Shown: positions 50,315 through 60,253 of the stretch, piece by piece
Numbering within the stretch: position 1 is the first letter of the stretch
How the letters are laid out: every line of letters begins with the position of its first letter
Assembly: GCF_026262505.1 (NCBI RefSeq)
Contig: NC_067203.1
Coordinates: forward strand, 5,890,001 to 5,954,000
Direction: 5' to 3'
Length of the DNA stretch: 64,000 bases
Source: Trichomonas vaginalis G3
Lineage: Eukaryota; Parabasalia; Trichomonadida; Trichomonadidae
Translations under genes and position numbers: made by a program
The notes under the pieces: model-generated
What the model saw: the letters and a program-made list of their open reading frames with translations, nothing else
What the model was told of the DNA's origin: nothing
The model's database searches: none

Positions 50315-51480
50315 TGATGTTTCCAGTATTTTTTTTATTGATGTTTTTTGGGATTTTTCTTGTTAGAATTCCACGAGGCGCTCATCCTAAAACCTGGGAT
50401 CTTTATAAGAAAAACATTAATGAAATCGAAGGATATTTCAAGTGCTTTGATGGATCAGGAATTATTGATCTGAAATACGTTAATGATAATTATGCTGATT
50501 GCAATGATGGATCAGATGAACCTGGCACTCCTGCAACAAATAATGGAACATTTTATTGCATAAATAAAGGAAATGTACCTAAAGAAATCCTCAAATGGAG
50601 TGTTTATGACGGAGTCTGCGATTGCTGTGATGGATCAGATGAGGAAGGTAATCTTAGGGTTAAATGTCCAAGTAATTGTCGTGATGTAGTTTCCGAAGTT
50701 TCAAACTATATAGCACAATTTGAAGAAATTTATACAAAAGGCATTAAACTAGCTCAAAAAATACAGTCAAATAGCGAAACTATGATAGCGAACGCCAAAA
50801 AATATATTGCAAATTACGAACCATATTCACAAAAATTAAATGCTTCTTATCTCGAAGCTAAAAGCGAATTCGATCAAAAATATGGAAGAAAACATAATAA
50901 AGAAAAACACCAGCGCAATGCATTTGAATCTTTAATACACAAACTCTATAAAATTACATTTTTCAATCATAAATCAAAGAACAGCTTCTGGATGATCATT
51001 GATGAACACAAAATTAACAATAAGAAAGGTGACCTCGCTCTAATTACCCAGAAATTACAGGAATCCAGAAATATTGCAAATACAAAACAAAATATCAAAA
51101 ATTTTCTTTCGATAGGAAAGGATGAAATAAGAATAGACGAGTACAAACTATCTATTCTTGGTGAATTCAGATCAAGATACAATTTGCTTGGCGTTTTTGA
51201 CAGATATGAAGACGAAAAATTGTTTTATGAAAAAGGCGATAGTTGTTTTGTCATCAATGGCCAAAGGCACGCTGAAATTACTACTCATTGCTGGGATTCA
51301 ACAATTTTGACCAACATAAACGAAGCAACAACGTGCTTTTTCACAGCTGACCTTGCTTCACCTGCATTTTGCAACGACAATGCGATAAAGGATTTAAGAC
51401 AGCTTGATTTGGAAGATTTGGAGAAAATTAAAAAAGATTATGTTAATTATCAAGGAAATACAACTGTTGTTCACAAATAA
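50314..51480 (+). CDS. Glucosidase II beta subunit-like protein (PRKCSH family)
   Basis: The protein has 388 residues. A hydrophobic start (FPVFFLLMFFGIFLV) is a signal sequence. Two LDL-receptor-A-like Cys/Asp motifs follow: NDNYADCNDGSDEPGTPA and YDGVCDCCDGSDEEG. Next come a helical region (about 125-265) and a C-terminal MRH-type segment (about 305-365) with EKGDSCF and TTCFFTADLASPAFC. This is the ER lumenal beta subunit that recruits the catalytic alpha subunit to trim glucose from glycoproteins during quality control. No HDEL is present; the end is VVHK. Shorter than animal homologues (about 530) because the acidic linker is reduced. Confidence 0.85.
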   Translation: MMFPVFFLLMFFGIFLVRIPRGAHPKTWDLYKKNINEIEGYFKCFDGSGIIDLKYVNDNYADCNDGSDEPGTPATNNGTFYCINKGNVPKEILKWSVYDGVCDCCDGSDEEGNLRVKCPSNCRDVVSEVSNYIAQFEEIYTKGIKLAQKIQSNSETMIANAKKYIANYEPYSQKLNASYLEAKSEFDQKYGRKHNKEKHQRNAFESLIHKLYKITFFNHKSKNSFWMIIDEHKINNKKGDLALITQKLQESRNIANTKQNIKNFLSIGKDEIRIDEYKLSILGEFRSRYNLLGVFDRYEDEKLFYEKGDSCFVINGQRHAEITTHCWDSTILTNINEATTCFFTADLASPAFCNDNAIKDLRQLDLEDLEKIKKDYVNYQGNTTVVHK

Positions 51481-51685
51481 ATATAATAAACTGTTCATGT
51501 TATGTATGATTTATTATTAGAGATCTTATATTTTTATTTAGTTTCGAATTTGAATTTGAATCTGAAAAACTATTTATTACAATGATAACCTTCGCTTCTG
51601 AATCTCTAGACCAATCCAATGACTATCCAGTTTATAAGTCCAAGTCTGATTAAATAGGATCCTTTTATATCAAAAATCATTTTCG

Positions 51686-51690
51686 TCACT
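51686..51690 (+). promoter_or_regulatory. Initiator (TCACT) of the small ankyrin gene
   Basis: TCACT sets +1 at base 51688, 14 bases before the ATG at 51702. A second candidate, TCATT, lies at 51677-51681. Confidence 0.6.
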
Positions 51691-51701
51691 TTTATTATAA
51701 A

Positions 51702-52304
51702 ATGCAAGCTCCAAATTTCAATGATAGACTTGTCAAAGAACCATGGGGCTATTGTCAAATGGACAACATAACCAAACTAAAAGATATCTGCCCTTCACAA
51801 ATTGATCCAAACGCTTCAACAAAATCATCCGAAAATCATGCTCATACTTTATTGATGTCAGCAGTTACACACGGCTCCAAACAATGTGCTGAGTACTTAA
51901 TCAAGAGTGGAGCCACAGTAGATAAAAAGAATTTTTATGGATATACAGCATTACACTGGGCAGCTTATTCAGGCAGAACAGAATGCGTTGATTTATTACT
52001 AGAGAATGGTGCTAACCTCGAATCTAAAACAGGAGACGGAATGACACTTTTCCACATTGCCGCTTTAAGAGGCCACCTCAAATTTATGGATTACATTGTC
52101 AAGAAAGGAGCTAATCCTAATGCTGTTAATAGTGATGGATGGACGGCAATGCATTATGCTGTAATCGGAAATCATCGTCCTGTAGTTGAATATCTATTGA
52201 AATTGAAGATAGATTATAGATCGTTTGATGTTAATATGAAGACAATTGACTCAATTGTTGAAGAATACGGTCGTTCTTGGTTTAATGAATTAACAAACAA
52301 ATAA
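51702..52304 (+). CDS. Small ankyrin-repeat protein, four repeats
   Basis: The protein has 200 residues with about four canonical ankyrin repeats from residue 46 to 175 (YTALHWAAYSGRTECVDLLL, then MTLFHIAALRGHLKFMDYIV, WTAMHYAVIGNHRPVVEYLL). There is no DUF3447 lead and the repeats differ from each other, so it is not of the amplified type seen at 2 and 23794. It is likely to be an older, conserved binding protein. A C-terminal helix (VEEYGRSWFNELTNK) follows the repeats. Confidence 0.83.
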   Translation: MQAPNFNDRLVKEPWGYCQMDNITKLKDICPSQIDPNASTKSSENHAHTLLMSAVTHGSKQCAEYLIKSGATVDKKNFYGYTALHWAAYSGRTECVDLLLENGANLESKTGDGMTLFHIAALRGHLKFMDYIVKKGANPNAVNSDGWTAMHYAVIGNHRPVVEYLLKLKIDYRSFDVNMKTIDSIVEEYGRSWFNELTNK

Positions 52305-52851
52305 TTTTTTATTTGAACATGTTTTGTATTGTTTATTTAGTGTGTTTGTTTTAAATATTAATCTTTGTATCTAATTTTTAGATAATGACTATCTATTTAA
52401 GTTCAATTTCAAAAAACTAATGTATCAAAGGGTCAATCATCTGTGGTTAAATTTACATATCACTTTAATCTTCATTTGCAATTAAATTCCAAATAAAACT
52501 CAATCACAAACAAAAAAATGAATCAAAATACTGAATTTTCATTAAATGATTTCAAATCACTATAGTCATATCTATTGTTTTCCGACTATATTATAGAATG
52601 AGAAGAGCATGAATCTTCAAAAATAAAAAGTTTTTAAAGAAAATATCTTATTTTTAGTAACGAAGCTTCATAATTGGTTATTGATAGTTGACTTGTTTAA
52701 AATTGAGAATACGTAACGATGAGAAGATCTAAATTATGAAATTTAGTTTGAATTTTTTATTTTACTTTAAAAACAAGTGAATCATCAAGTATTAGCACAG
52801 CAAAATAGAATTCATATTTATTAATAAAATATATAATTAATAAAAAAAGTC
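52305..52851. other. Convergent intergenic region
   Basis: AT-rich spacer between two genes that end toward each other. Nothing recognisable. Confidence 0.45.
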
Positions 52852-53386
52852 TTATTTGGTCTTTTCTCCGACAAGAAGTGCGAATGCAGCTTCAGGAGTA
52901 TCTGTTGGGTCCTCGTGACGGAACAGTTCTTGTAGAGGTCTTCCTGTATAGTCGAAACATGGATTCTGTATCAAAGTAAGGAATTTTTGGTAAAGTTCTT
53001 CATCTTGAGCTGAATCATCTTCATCAGCATCGAATGTGAATGACTGGGATTGTGCGTCTGGTGTGAATGAGTTGAAATCAACAGTAAATGACTGGCTATC
53101 TCCTCCAAATGGGTTGAAAGAGTTGTCTTGATTTGCTCCGAACGGATTGAATGAGGAATCTCCGCCAAATGGGTTGAATCCATCATCTTTCTTCTCTTCT
53201 TCTTGTGGTTTTTCGGATGGTTGGTCGACGAATCCGCCTCCAAACGGATTGAAATCGGAATCTTTCTTTTCTTCTTGTTGTTTCTCAGCTGGCTTGTCTT
53301 CGAAGCTGACACCGAATGGATTGAAGCCTTCTTCCTTCTTCTCTTCTTTCTTTTCTGGAATATTATCTTGGAATCCTCCGAAAACG

Positions 53387-53422
<36 letters not shown>

Positions 53423-54873
53423 GTGTTACCAAATGGATTGAAATCGCTCTTTTCTTCTTTCTTTTCTGGAATATTATCTTCAAATCCACCAAAAACGTTT
53501 TCTTCTGGCTTTGGTTCTTCTGCAGGTTTTTCTTCTGTTGTTCCGACTGGATTGAAGTCAGTATCTTTCTTTTCTTCCTTCTTTTCTGGAACATTATCGA
53601 CAAATCCACCAAAAACGTTCTCTTCTTCCTTCTTTTCCTCTTTCTTCTCTTCTGTAGTGCCAAATGGGTTGAAATCTTCCTTCTTTTCTTCTTTCTTTTC
53701 TGGAATATTATCTTCAAATCCTCCGAAAACGTTTTCTTCCTCTTTCTTCTCTTCATCTGGTTTCTCTTCTGTATTTCCGAATGGATTGAAGTAATCTTTC
53801 TTCTCTTCTTTCTTTTCTGGGACATTATCAACAAATCCACCGAAAACATTCTCTTCTTCCTTCTTTTCTTCAACTGGTTTCTCTTCTGTGGTTCCAAACG
53901 GGTTGAATTCTTCTTTCTTCTCTTCTGGCCGAGATTCTGAATTTTCTTTTGGTTCTTCTGCTTGTTCTTCTTTAATATCGCGTTCAACAACTACTTCAGC
54001 TTCGGGTTCTTCAAGTTTTTCTTCTTCTGGCTTTGGTTCTTCAGCATTTTCTGTATTTTCTTTATTTTCGTTGTTTTCTGTATTTTCTGGAACTGTTTGT
54101 TCTTGTTTTTGTTCAGTTTCTGGTTGTTCCTCTTGTTTTGGCTGTTCTTCTGTTGTATTTTCTTCGGATTTTTGTTCTTCTGTATTTTCTTTTTGTTCTT
54201 CGGTATTTTCTTCTTGTTTTTGTTCGGTTTCTGGCTGTTCTTCTTGCTTTGGTTCTTCTTCTGTTGGATTTTGTTCAGATTTTTGTTCTTCAGCGTTTTC
54301 TTTTTGTTCTTCAACATTTTCTTCTGGCTTTACTTCTTCAGCTGGCTGCTCTTCATCTGGTTTCGCTTCTTCAGTAGGTTTTTCTGCTTCTTCCTTTACA
54401 GATTCTGTATTTCCGATATTTTCTTCAACTTTCTCTTCTGGCTTTTGTTCTTCAGCTGGTTGTTCTTCTTGTGTATTTGTTTCTTCTGTTTCTTGCTTTG
54501 TTTCCTCGATATTTGTATTTTCATTTTCTGCGTTTTCTTTGTTTTCTTCTTCTGGTTTTGTTTCTTCCTGTGGTTGCTCAGCTTGTGTATTTTCGGTAGT
54601 TTCTTCTTTTGGTGGTTCATTTTCTTGATTAACTTGTTGATTTTCTTGTTCTGGTTGCTTTTCTTGTGTTTCTTCAACCTCAGCAGGCTTTTCTGCTTCT
54701 GGTTGAGCGTTTTCATTGTTGTTTTCTTCTGGTTTTGTTTCATCATCTTTTGGAGTTTCTGAATTTTCTGTTTGATTTTCATTTTCGGCTGGTTCAGGAG
54801 TTGCCTGCTCACCAACTGCCTCTTGGTACTCAGTTTCTATTTCCTTTGTATCAACCTCTCCTTGATCGCTCAT
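52852..54873 (-). CDS. Disordered Glu/Pro-rich protein with FNPFG (NPF) array
   Basis: The protein has 673 residues, about 620 of them low-complexity. Residues 1-325 are Glu, Pro, Lys, Thr and Gln repeats (EEQP, KPEE units). Residues 325-600 alternate FNPFG and ENVFGGF.DN.PEKK blocks: nine exact FNPFG plus one decayed FNPVG, and five ENVFGGF. NPF tripeptides bind EH domains in endocytic adaptors, so a role in clathrin or actin-linked traffic is likely but not shown. The last 55 residues (AQDEELYQKFLTLIQNPCFD then GRPLQELFRHEDPTDTPEAA) look folded. Not recognised as any known protein. The start is the first ATG at 54873; there is no strict initiator. Confidence 0.75.
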
Positions 54874-55758
54874 TTTATCGAAAAAAAAATTACAAAAATT
54901 TTCTATCGTCAGGATAATGCTAAAAGTTATTACACCTATCTGTTATTTAATCCTTACCCTAATTTGTTTGTTTTTTATCTGTCATTTTTTGAAGTGCTTT
55001 CATGAATTTAGCAATCTTCTCAGGATATGGCTTACATCCTCTAACTTGGAACCTATATTCTATATAAATATATGAATGCTTGCAGTCATGCTCTTATATA
55101 TCATGTGTTATGAACAAATCTCATTCATTTTCAATCTAATTCCTATTATGATGCTAACGCACATTCAATTCAGGTTATAACAGACAAACAATATATATAT
55201 ATATAAAAGTTCTATTATGTTTCATAATCACACAGTTTCAGGATATGATCAACTTAGTCACAATTATAGACAGACAAAATCTCAAAATCAGACCAAGCAA
55301 GCTTGTAAATTCTTGGGTTTGTGATAAATCAAAGCTAAAACATTAGATTTTTATCAATTGTTTTGGAATGGAATAAGAATTAATGAATTTGTTTGACACT
55401 GAAAATAAAAGTCACTATAGATGTTAAATAATTGATATGTGAAACATTAATTTGCTTGAATATACTATATGTGTTCCAATTGTATTGAACAACGGAATTG
55501 AAAGCATATAATACTGCTGTCATGCATCTTTTTGTTATTACATTCATTGAGTCATCTCATCAAAGACCATTCTGGAATAAGACAAAAACTCAGAAGAATA
55601 ATTAAATTATTTTTGAAGAATTTATCAAGTCTGCGAAATTGTTCGAAATAAAATCCTATACAGGTGGATAGTAGAAATATTTATTTTCTTCCAAAAAAGA
55701 ACTTCCTTATTTTTGAAACGAAAGGTGAACTTCCCTTTTGTAAACTATACGTTTAGGT
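54874..55758. other. Divergent intergenic region upstream of PCNA
   Basis: AT-rich with a short AT dinucleotide run near 55190-55204. No gene seen. Confidence 0.45.
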
Positions 55759-55763
55759 TCATT
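55759..55763 (+). promoter_or_regulatory. Initiator (TCATT) of PCNA
   Basis: TCATT sets +1 at 55761, 10 bases before the ATG at 55771. Confidence 0.7.
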
Positions 55764-55770
55764 TGCAAAA

Positions 55771-56562
55771 ATGGTAGAGTGCCGTTTGACCAATCCAGGA
55801 AACCTTAAGAAGATCCTTGATGCTCTTCGTGACCTTGTCGAAGAAGCTAACATCGAATGCAGCGAAACAGGACTCTCTCTTCAGGCTATGGATACAGCTC
55901 ACGTTGCCCTCGTCTCAATGAACCTTAACGCCAATGGTTTTGAGAAGTACAACTGTGCTCAGAACACATCCCTTGGTGTCAATCTCGGCGCCATCCAAAA
56001 GATCTTGAAGTGCGGTGATAACAATGATGTTCTTACATTAGAAACAAACGAGGATCAGTCCTGCCTCAAGTTCAAGTTCGAAAACTCATCTTCTGATCGC
56101 TACTTCGAATTCCAGATGAACTTAATGGATATCTCATCAGAACATCTTTCTATTCCAGATGCAGAGCCAGAAGCTACAATCACACTTGGATGCAGTGAAT
56201 TCCAGAAGATCTGCCGCGATCTCGCTCAGTTCGGCGATACAGTTAAGATCACAGTAGAAAAGTCTAGAGTTTCATTCGCTGTTGCTGGTACAAACACAAA
56301 CTGCTGCCTTAACTACTCTAACTTCGAATCCGCTGGAAAGGACGGATCCCAAGTCACAATCCAGTGCGAGGATAAGATCGAGCTTTCCTTCGCTCTCCGC
56401 TACCTTAACTTATTCACAAAGGCTGCCCCACTTTCAGAGAATGTTAAGCTTTGCCTTTCTAATGACCGTCCATTCCTTGTTCAGTTTGATCTTGAGGACG
56501 AAGCTGGCGATATTAAGTACTATCTTGCACCAAAGGTTGATGATAATGAAGATGAAGAGTAA
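55771..56562 (+). CDS. PCNA: Proliferating cell nuclear antigen (DNA sliding clamp)
   Basis: The protein has 263 residues, the usual PCNA length. It has the two-domain repeat and family marks: FKKIL-like LKKILDALRDLVEEANIEC, LQAMDTAHVALVSM (the interdomain and PIP-pocket region), LGVNLGAIQKILKC and LAPKVDDNEDEE at the C-terminus. It forms a homotrimer around DNA that tethers DNA polymerases and repair factors through PIP boxes. Codon use is rich in C-ending codons, in line with strong expression. The stop TAA is followed by A (UAAA signal). The initiator lies 10 bases upstream. Confidence 0.97.
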   Translation: MVECRLTNPGNLKKILDALRDLVEEANIECSETGLSLQAMDTAHVALVSMNLNANGFEKYNCAQNTSLGVNLGAIQKILKCGDNNDVLTLETNEDQSCLKFKFENSSSDRYFEFQMNLMDISSEHLSIPDAEPEATITLGCSEFQKICRDLAQFGDTVKITVEKSRVSFAVAGTNTNCCLNYSNFESAGKDGSQVTIQCEDKIELSFALRYLNLFTKAAPLSENVKLCLSNDRPFLVQFDLEDEAGDIKYYLAPKVDDNEDEE

Positions 56563-57025
56563 AGTATTTTAGAAATTTTTATATTAATTTTTTTAATAAC
56601 TTTTTAGTGCATATTCATATCTAAAATTACCTTTATATTGATAAAAGGTGAAATTAACCATTAATTTTATGAAGATTTGATAATTGTATGATAATCAAAT
56701 GAAAATTAAGTTATTTTAAAGAGTTTATATGCGTATATGAAAAATTTATCAGGAAACATTATGAAAACAATCAAAATAATTAAACAGAAATGCTATTTAT
56801 CAATGAGAATTTGATTCAAAGAGATTTTTATGATACCATTATTCTATAACATTGTATTTTTAGGCAGCATACAATCTCTACACCACAAAATTTTATATTA
56901 AGTTCAACACTGAGTGCATTTTTTATGATATTGACCTAAATTATTTTGAAATTATATTAATTTTCTTACTTTTCGATTACTAATTAAAATAGAATCAATA
57001 GTTAATATAATAAATAAAAAAAACT
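56563..57025. other. Convergent intergenic region
   Basis: AT-rich spacer between PCNA and ThiI ends; no feature seen. Confidence 0.45.
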
Positions 57026-58297
57026 TTATTCTTGGAACTTAGATGTTGTTAATGGGCAAGCAAGAGCTTCACCAGGCTCTTCTTCATTCCATGGTGCATT
57101 GATATCGATGAGCTGAGCAGCAGCGATTGCATCTTCAACCATCTTATCGATGTTGAGCTTCTTTTCGCCTTCTGTTGCCTCTTCGATTGTTGGATGAGTT
57201 GCAACTTTCTTTGGCAACATGTGAGAGCAGCAATCTCCTGCAGGAAGGATAGAGATATCATAAGTACCGATCTGCTGTGCCTTCTCCATGATTTCTTCCT
57301 TGTTGAAGCCAAGTAATGGTCTGAAAATGAGCATATCTGGGGAAATGACGGATTCGATTGTTGTCATTGAGTTAATTGTTTGAGAAGCGACTTGGCCAAG
57401 TGAATCTCCTGTTGCTAAGGCCTCGCAATGCTGTCTCTCGCAAATCTTCTTGGCAACTCTCATCATGAGACGCCTGTAGAGTGTAATTCTGAGTTTATCT
57501 GGTGCATCGACTGCAATCTGTCTTTGCTGCTCGCCAATTGGAATTGCGTAGAACTTTGGTGGACCACCCCACTGATGTAAGACAGAAACGATCTTGCGGA
57601 TCTTGGAAACGGATGAGCGCCACTCGCCATATGGTGCGGAGTGGAAATGAACAAGTTGAACTGCGCATCCACGACGCATCATGTACCAAACAGCAACTGG
57701 TGAATCAAAGCCGCCAGAAAGAAGGCAGGCGACACGACCAGATGATTGGACTGGTAAACCAGCGGCACCTGGTAAACGAGCTGTAAAGTAGACGAACTTA
57801 TCATTAAGAACTTCGATCCAGGCTGTAGTTGCTGGCTTTGTAAGGTTGACTGGAATTCCTACTTGCTCGTGGATGAGACCACCGATCTCCTTTGAGAATT
57901 CCATTGACTTCAACGGGAATCTTTTATCAACACGAGACGTTTCAATGCGGAATGACTCAATCTTGGACTTCTCGTTAAGCTCACGGAAGTGCTGGACAAT
58001 ATGCTTCTTGAATTCATCTTCCTGGGCACGTGGGAAAGTGTAGCATCTACCATAGTTGGCTACACCAAAGAATTTTGGAGACATTTCTTCAAGGACTGAC
58101 TCCTTATCTGCTGGAACTGAAACGAAATGACGGCCATGGATCTTTTCGATGTGTACATCTGTGATTCCGGAATGCTTAAGTTGTAATTTCATGTTTTTAG
58201 TAAGCTGATCTTCGAAATTTCCTCTGTTCTTGCCCTTAAGAGAAAGTTCTGCTGGGTGATAAACAAATGTAACCCTCTCCTTTGCTTCTTCAGACAT
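57026..58297 (-). CDS. thiI: tRNA 4-thiouridine synthetase / sulfurtransferase ThiI
   Basis: The protein has 423 residues. An N-terminal ferredoxin-like and THUMP region (about 1-175) precedes a PP-loop ATPase domain with SGGFDSP at 194-200, CEALATGDSLGQVASQT near 291, and the DCC motif (PAGDCCSHM) at 355-359 with the conserved Cys. It adenylates uridine 8 of tRNA and inserts sulfur. The C-terminal rhodanese domain of the E. coli protein (482 residues) is missing, so sulfur must come from a partner such as a cysteine desulfurase. The type without rhodanese is common in Archaea and Firmicutes. ThiI is uncommon in eukaryotes, hence gene transfer is possible. There is no obvious hydrogenosomal leader (a few N-terminal residues precede the fold). 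Confidence 0.88.
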   Translation of the reverse strand: MSEEAKERVTFVYHPAELSLKGKNRGNFEDQLTKNMKLQLKHSGITDVHIEKIHGRHFVSVPADKESVLEEMSPKFFGVANYGRCYTFPRAQEDEFKKHIVQHFRELNEKSKIESFRIETSRVDKRFPLKSMEFSKEIGGLIHEQVGIPVNLTKPATTAWIEVLNDKFVYFTARLPGAAGLPVQSSGRVACLLSGGFDSPVAVWYMMRRGCAVQLVHFHSAPYGEWRSSVSKIRKIVSVLHQWGGPPKFYAIPIGEQQRQIAVDAPDKLRITLYRRLMMRVAKKICERQHCEALATGDSLGQVASQTINSMTTIESVISPDMLIFRPLLGFNKEEIMEKAQQIGTYDISILPAGDCCSHMLPKKVATHPTIEEATEGEKKLNIDKMVEDAIAAAQLIDINAPWNEEEPGEALACPLTTSKFQE

Positions 58298-58695
58298 TTA
58301 TTTATCTTGACAGAATTTTCTCAACAAAAAAAATTTTGAGACACTTGTACAAAATTTTTGGAAAATGGGCTACAAATATACACACTATAGTATGTTTTAT
58401 GATGAATCATGCTTTGCGGCATTTAATACGGTCTAATTTTTGTTTCTGCAAAGATATCAACATAAAGCATCTATGATATATAAAGCAATCAAACTTTTTG
58501 GAACATTGCTTTATATTTCAACATGATTCATCGCAAGATATATTTATTTCCACAAATTATAAAGAACAGCCCTTGTTTAAAGCGTAATTATTCATTATTA
58601 CTGAAGGGGAATAGCATATCCATTATTTACTGGAAAATCTTTTCTGGCCTATGAGGAGCAAGAAAAAGTGCCGGAGGTTTGGTTGTTCTTTTCCG
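58298..58695. other. Divergent spacer between ThiI and ribosomal P2
   Basis: AT-rich. An in-frame ATG at 58651 extends the P2 frame by 15 codons but is unlikely to be used, since the extension is basic and not conserved. Initiator-like TCATT lies near 58589-58593. Confidence 0.45.
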
Positions 58696-59019
58696 ATGAA
58701 ATACGTAGCTGCTTACCTTCTCGCAATTGCCGGCGGAAACAACACACCATCAGCTGCTGATGTCAAGGCTATTCTCGAGTCCGTTGGTGCTGCTGTCGAC
58801 GAGCAGAAGCTCAACCACGTCATCGCCAAATTCGAAGGCAAGAACGTTGAGGAACTCATTGAAGAGGGCGCCAAGAAGATGATCTCCACAGGTGCCGCTG
58901 TTGCCGCTGCTCCAGCTGCCGGCGCTGCTGGTGCTGCTGCTGAGGAAGCTCCAAAGGAAGAAGCCAAGGAAGAAGAGCCAGCTGCTCCACTTGACCTCGG
59001 CGACATGTTCGATTTCTAA
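58696..59019 (+). CDS. 60S acidic ribosomal protein P2
   Basis: The protein has 107 residues. It opens with the family start MKYVAAYLLAIAGGNNTPSA, continues with the helical dimerisation domain, an Ala-rich hinge (residues 68-85), an acidic stretch and a hydrophobic end, DLGDMFDF. This replaces the usual SDDDMGFGLFD, although acidic-plus-Phe logic is kept. P1/P2 form the GTPase-centre stalk that recruits elongation factors. The start at 58696 is chosen from family length; the upstream ATG adds an odd basic leader. The stop TAA overlaps TAAATAAA. C-ending codons suggest strong expression. Confidence 0.92.
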   Translation: MKYVAAYLLAIAGGNNTPSAADVKAILESVGAAVDEQKLNHVIAKFEGKNVEELIEEGAKKMISTGAAVAAAPAAGAAGAAAEEAPKEEAKEEEPAAPLDLGDMFDF

Positions 59020-60204
59020 ATAAACCGAACTTTATCATATACAAAATTTTTATCAAAATCATTAGAAAATGAAATTTATTACGAAGAATTCTTTTTGATT
59101 TTGTTTTATTTTTTGTAGAATACACAATCCTTTTCATTTACACTTTCAAAGTTGGATGAAAACTTTTTAGAAACTAAGAAATTTTTTATATAATTTTTAA
59201 TATATCTAAGTTTTTGACATGACAGCTATACAATACATTTTCTTAATAAATATACGCTTTTCATGCAATTTATTTTGCATATTCCATATGAAGTATAATT
59301 GACCTCACAGATTTTAGTCAAAGTATTTCAAATACTGTATTTTCCAGTTTTTCTAGGACATAAAAATAATGAGCCACCTTCTTATGCAACACAATCTATA
59401 AGATATAGATTTCTTGATATTGAATAAGTTTTTATCTAATATATCGGCCTGAGATATCTATGGAGATACTTTAATAGGCTAATATGTATTGAAATTCAGT
59501 TTCATCAAGATTCGATCAAAAATGGATAGGTTGTCAGAAAATAATAATGAGAAATTTCTTTACGATCTCAAAAATTCAAAAGTTTATGTAAAAATCAAAA
59601 TTTTAAAAATTAATCATCATTAATCTCAGTAAACATTAACAAATATCTCATATACACTCATAGTTAAGTAGAATATACATATTAATAAGGTATTAGATAA
59701 AGATCTATCAAATTATTTTCGAATAGCAACACTTTGAAAGATTATTTTGGTATGCCAATTATACATAAGGAAATTATAATTGATTTGACATTGACGAAAT
59801 TTGGAAAATGAAAAAGCCAAGTCACCAATTTGCAATAATGATTTTTGTAAAATGTATTCTAATAAAGCATGCATAGATCATATATATGTACATAAAACAT
59901 CTTGGTGGCTTGCTTCAATCCCCCGAAGTCGTAGTATTTTAATATAATCGCTAATATGACGAATAGGATTAAGTTTTTGTTTGCAACCATCATCCGTTGT
60001 TCTTAGAACAGGATAAAGAATCTACGACATAATACAATGAAGTCCTGAAAGCTCATGGAGAAGTACTGTCCTTTGGGACAAATGGCAAAAAGTAAAGATT
60101 GAGCCCTATTTCATTAAAAATCTAGATGTTTATTAGATGCTTATAACAATTATCATAGTGAAAACGAGTAAAATTTTCATTATCAATTCGAATTCTGAAA
60201 ATTT
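59020..60204. other. Intergenic, no gene seen
   Basis: 1.2 kb of AT-rich sequence. I see no intact frame or RNA. The downstream frame can be read from an ATG at 60137, but that part is AT-rich and unlike the protein that follows. A TCATT lies at 60205-60209. Confidence 0.45.
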
Positions 60205-60253
60205 TCATTCAATTTTTGGGTCAAGAGAAGTTCGGCTTTTAAACGGAAAAACC

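Noticed and set aside
53147-54815. Several frames on both strands over the NPF protein gene
   Set aside because: Products of Glu/Lys/Pro-rich low complexity; they are runs of S, F or K with no start context.
58651-58695. Extended start of ribosomal P2
   Set aside because: Adds a basic leader that the family lacks; the canonical MKYVAAYLLA start is at 58696.
60137-60253. Upstream extension of the pseudokinase-ligase gene to an ATG at 60137
   Set aside because: The added 39 residues are AT-rich and Ile/Asn-heavy, unlike the rest, and a TCATT lies inside them.
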